Of a DNA stretch of 7,034 nt, positions 6,612 to 7,034 are shown one piece after another. The DNA is from an uncultured Bacteroidales bacterium (GTDB lineage Bacteria; Bacteroidota; Bacteroidia; Bacteroidales; UBA932). The notes beneath the pieces were generated by a model. The model was not told the DNA's origin. It saw nothing but the letters and a program-made list of their open reading frames with translations, and searched no databases. Position numbers and translations under genes: made by a program. The stretch is taken from positions 1-7,034 of the forward strand of contig CAMHFA010000053.1 of the NCBI GenBank assembly GCA_946184255.1. The letters run 5' to 3'. Numbering within the stretch: position 1 is the stretch's first letter; each line of letters begins with the position of its first letter.

Positions 6612-7034
6612 ATGGAACAAAACAAAGAAATGACGGTTAGTGAGAGCCTGGCTCTCATCACCGAGACGCTGAATAACAATCGCAAGGAAATCACCCGCAG
6701 GGGAGGGAAGTACTTTATCCTCTGGGGAATCCTTCTCGCTTTCTTCTCATTGCTGGTCTATGCCCTTTGGAAATCGACCGGACATGCTTACTGGAATAAC
6801 CTTTGGTTCGCCCTGCCGCTTGTAGGCTATCCCCTGGCCAGGATGATCCGTTCCAAAGAGGAACCGGCGGTAGCAACCAATGTCGTCAGTCGGATAGTTT
6901 CCGGAATATGGACGTCTTTCGGAGTATTCGCCTGTTCCGTCGCCGCATTCACTGTCCTGTTCACCACTGTGGGTGACCATCCTATTGCTGCCATAGTTGC
7001 AGGTGCCGGTCTTACTGTGGGCATAGTGCTTCTT
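6612..7034 (+). CDS. Multi-pass inner-membrane protein of unknown function, N-terminal part
   Basis: The frame opens at ATG 6612 and stays open to the last base, giving 141 residues; the gene continues beyond the window. A second ATG six codons in is possible. The first ~33 residues are polar and charged (EQNKEMTVSESLALITETL, then NNNRKEITRRGG), probably a cytoplasmic amphipathic helix. Predicted membrane helices lie at about 34-52 (YFILWGILLAFFSLLVYAL), 63-79, 91-118 and 123 onward, with a basic/acidic loop RMIRSKEEP near 77-85. I recognise the general pattern from small uncharacterised Bacteroidota membrane proteins, which from memory are often encoded beside a small winged-helix regulator; that neighbour, if present, is outside the window. 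It has its own promoter and is divergent from the CDF gene. No function can be assigned. Confidence 0.82.
   Translation, partial: MEQNKEMTVSESLALITETLNNNRKEITRRGGKYFILWGILLAFFSLLVYALWKSTGHAYWNNLWFALPLVGYPLARMIRSKEEPAVATNVVSRIVSGIWTSFGVFACSVAAFTVLFTTVGDHPIAAIVAGAGLTVGIVLL

Noticed and set aside
1..7034. CRISPR array, insertion sequence, phage, toxin-antitoxin, tRNA or rRNA
   Set aside because: No regularly spaced repeats, transposase or integrase motifs, terminal repeats, small toxin-antitoxin pairs or tRNA/rRNA cloverleaf/conserved segments were seen; almost all of the window is ordinary coding sequence.

Overview
The window looks like chromosomal DNA from a Bacteroidales-type member of the Bacteroidota, with intermediate GC. 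Three things support this. The first is the C-terminus of a SusD/RagB outer-membrane lipoprotein at the left edge. The second is a set of Bacteroidota-type promoters (-7 consensus TAnnTTTG) and starts without clear Shine-Dalgarno sequences. The third is a membrane pyrophosphatase closely resembling the Bacteroides/Prevotella Na+,H+-pumping type. Genus cannot be fixed from the sequence alone.

Layout: (1) 1-436 is the last 144 codons of a SusD-like protein, so a polysaccharide/nutrient uptake locus ends here, closed by a strong hairpin terminator (456-486). (2) An AT-rich promoter region (487-567) precedes a tight same-strand cluster: hppA (568-2760), a LacI-family regulator (best start 2798, stop 3850) and a lipoprotein with DUF5060 and apiosidase-like domains (3853-5568). 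The gaps are 37 bp (or an 8-bp overlap if the upstream ATG is used) and 2 bp, so the three are probably co-transcribed at least in part. (3) On the other strand, a cation diffusion facilitator (5565-6467) converges on the hydrolase with overlapping stop codons. (4) A 144-bp divergent intergenic region carries a promoter for each direction and a possible structured leader. (5) 6612-7034 is the start of a small multi-pass membrane protein of unknown function that runs off the right edge.

How the genes may fit together (inference): the LacI regulator most likely controls the hydrolase directly behind it, which would process a glycan at the cell surface or in the periplasm. The pyrophosphatase makes ion-motive force from PPi and is normally a housekeeping enzyme, so its place at the head of a sugar-responsive cluster is the most unusual arrangement here. 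The metal transporter and the last membrane protein look like separate transcription units. I see no mobile element, CRISPR array, RNA gene or defence system. The window is mostly recognisable families, with a few points worth following up rather than a clearly new system.
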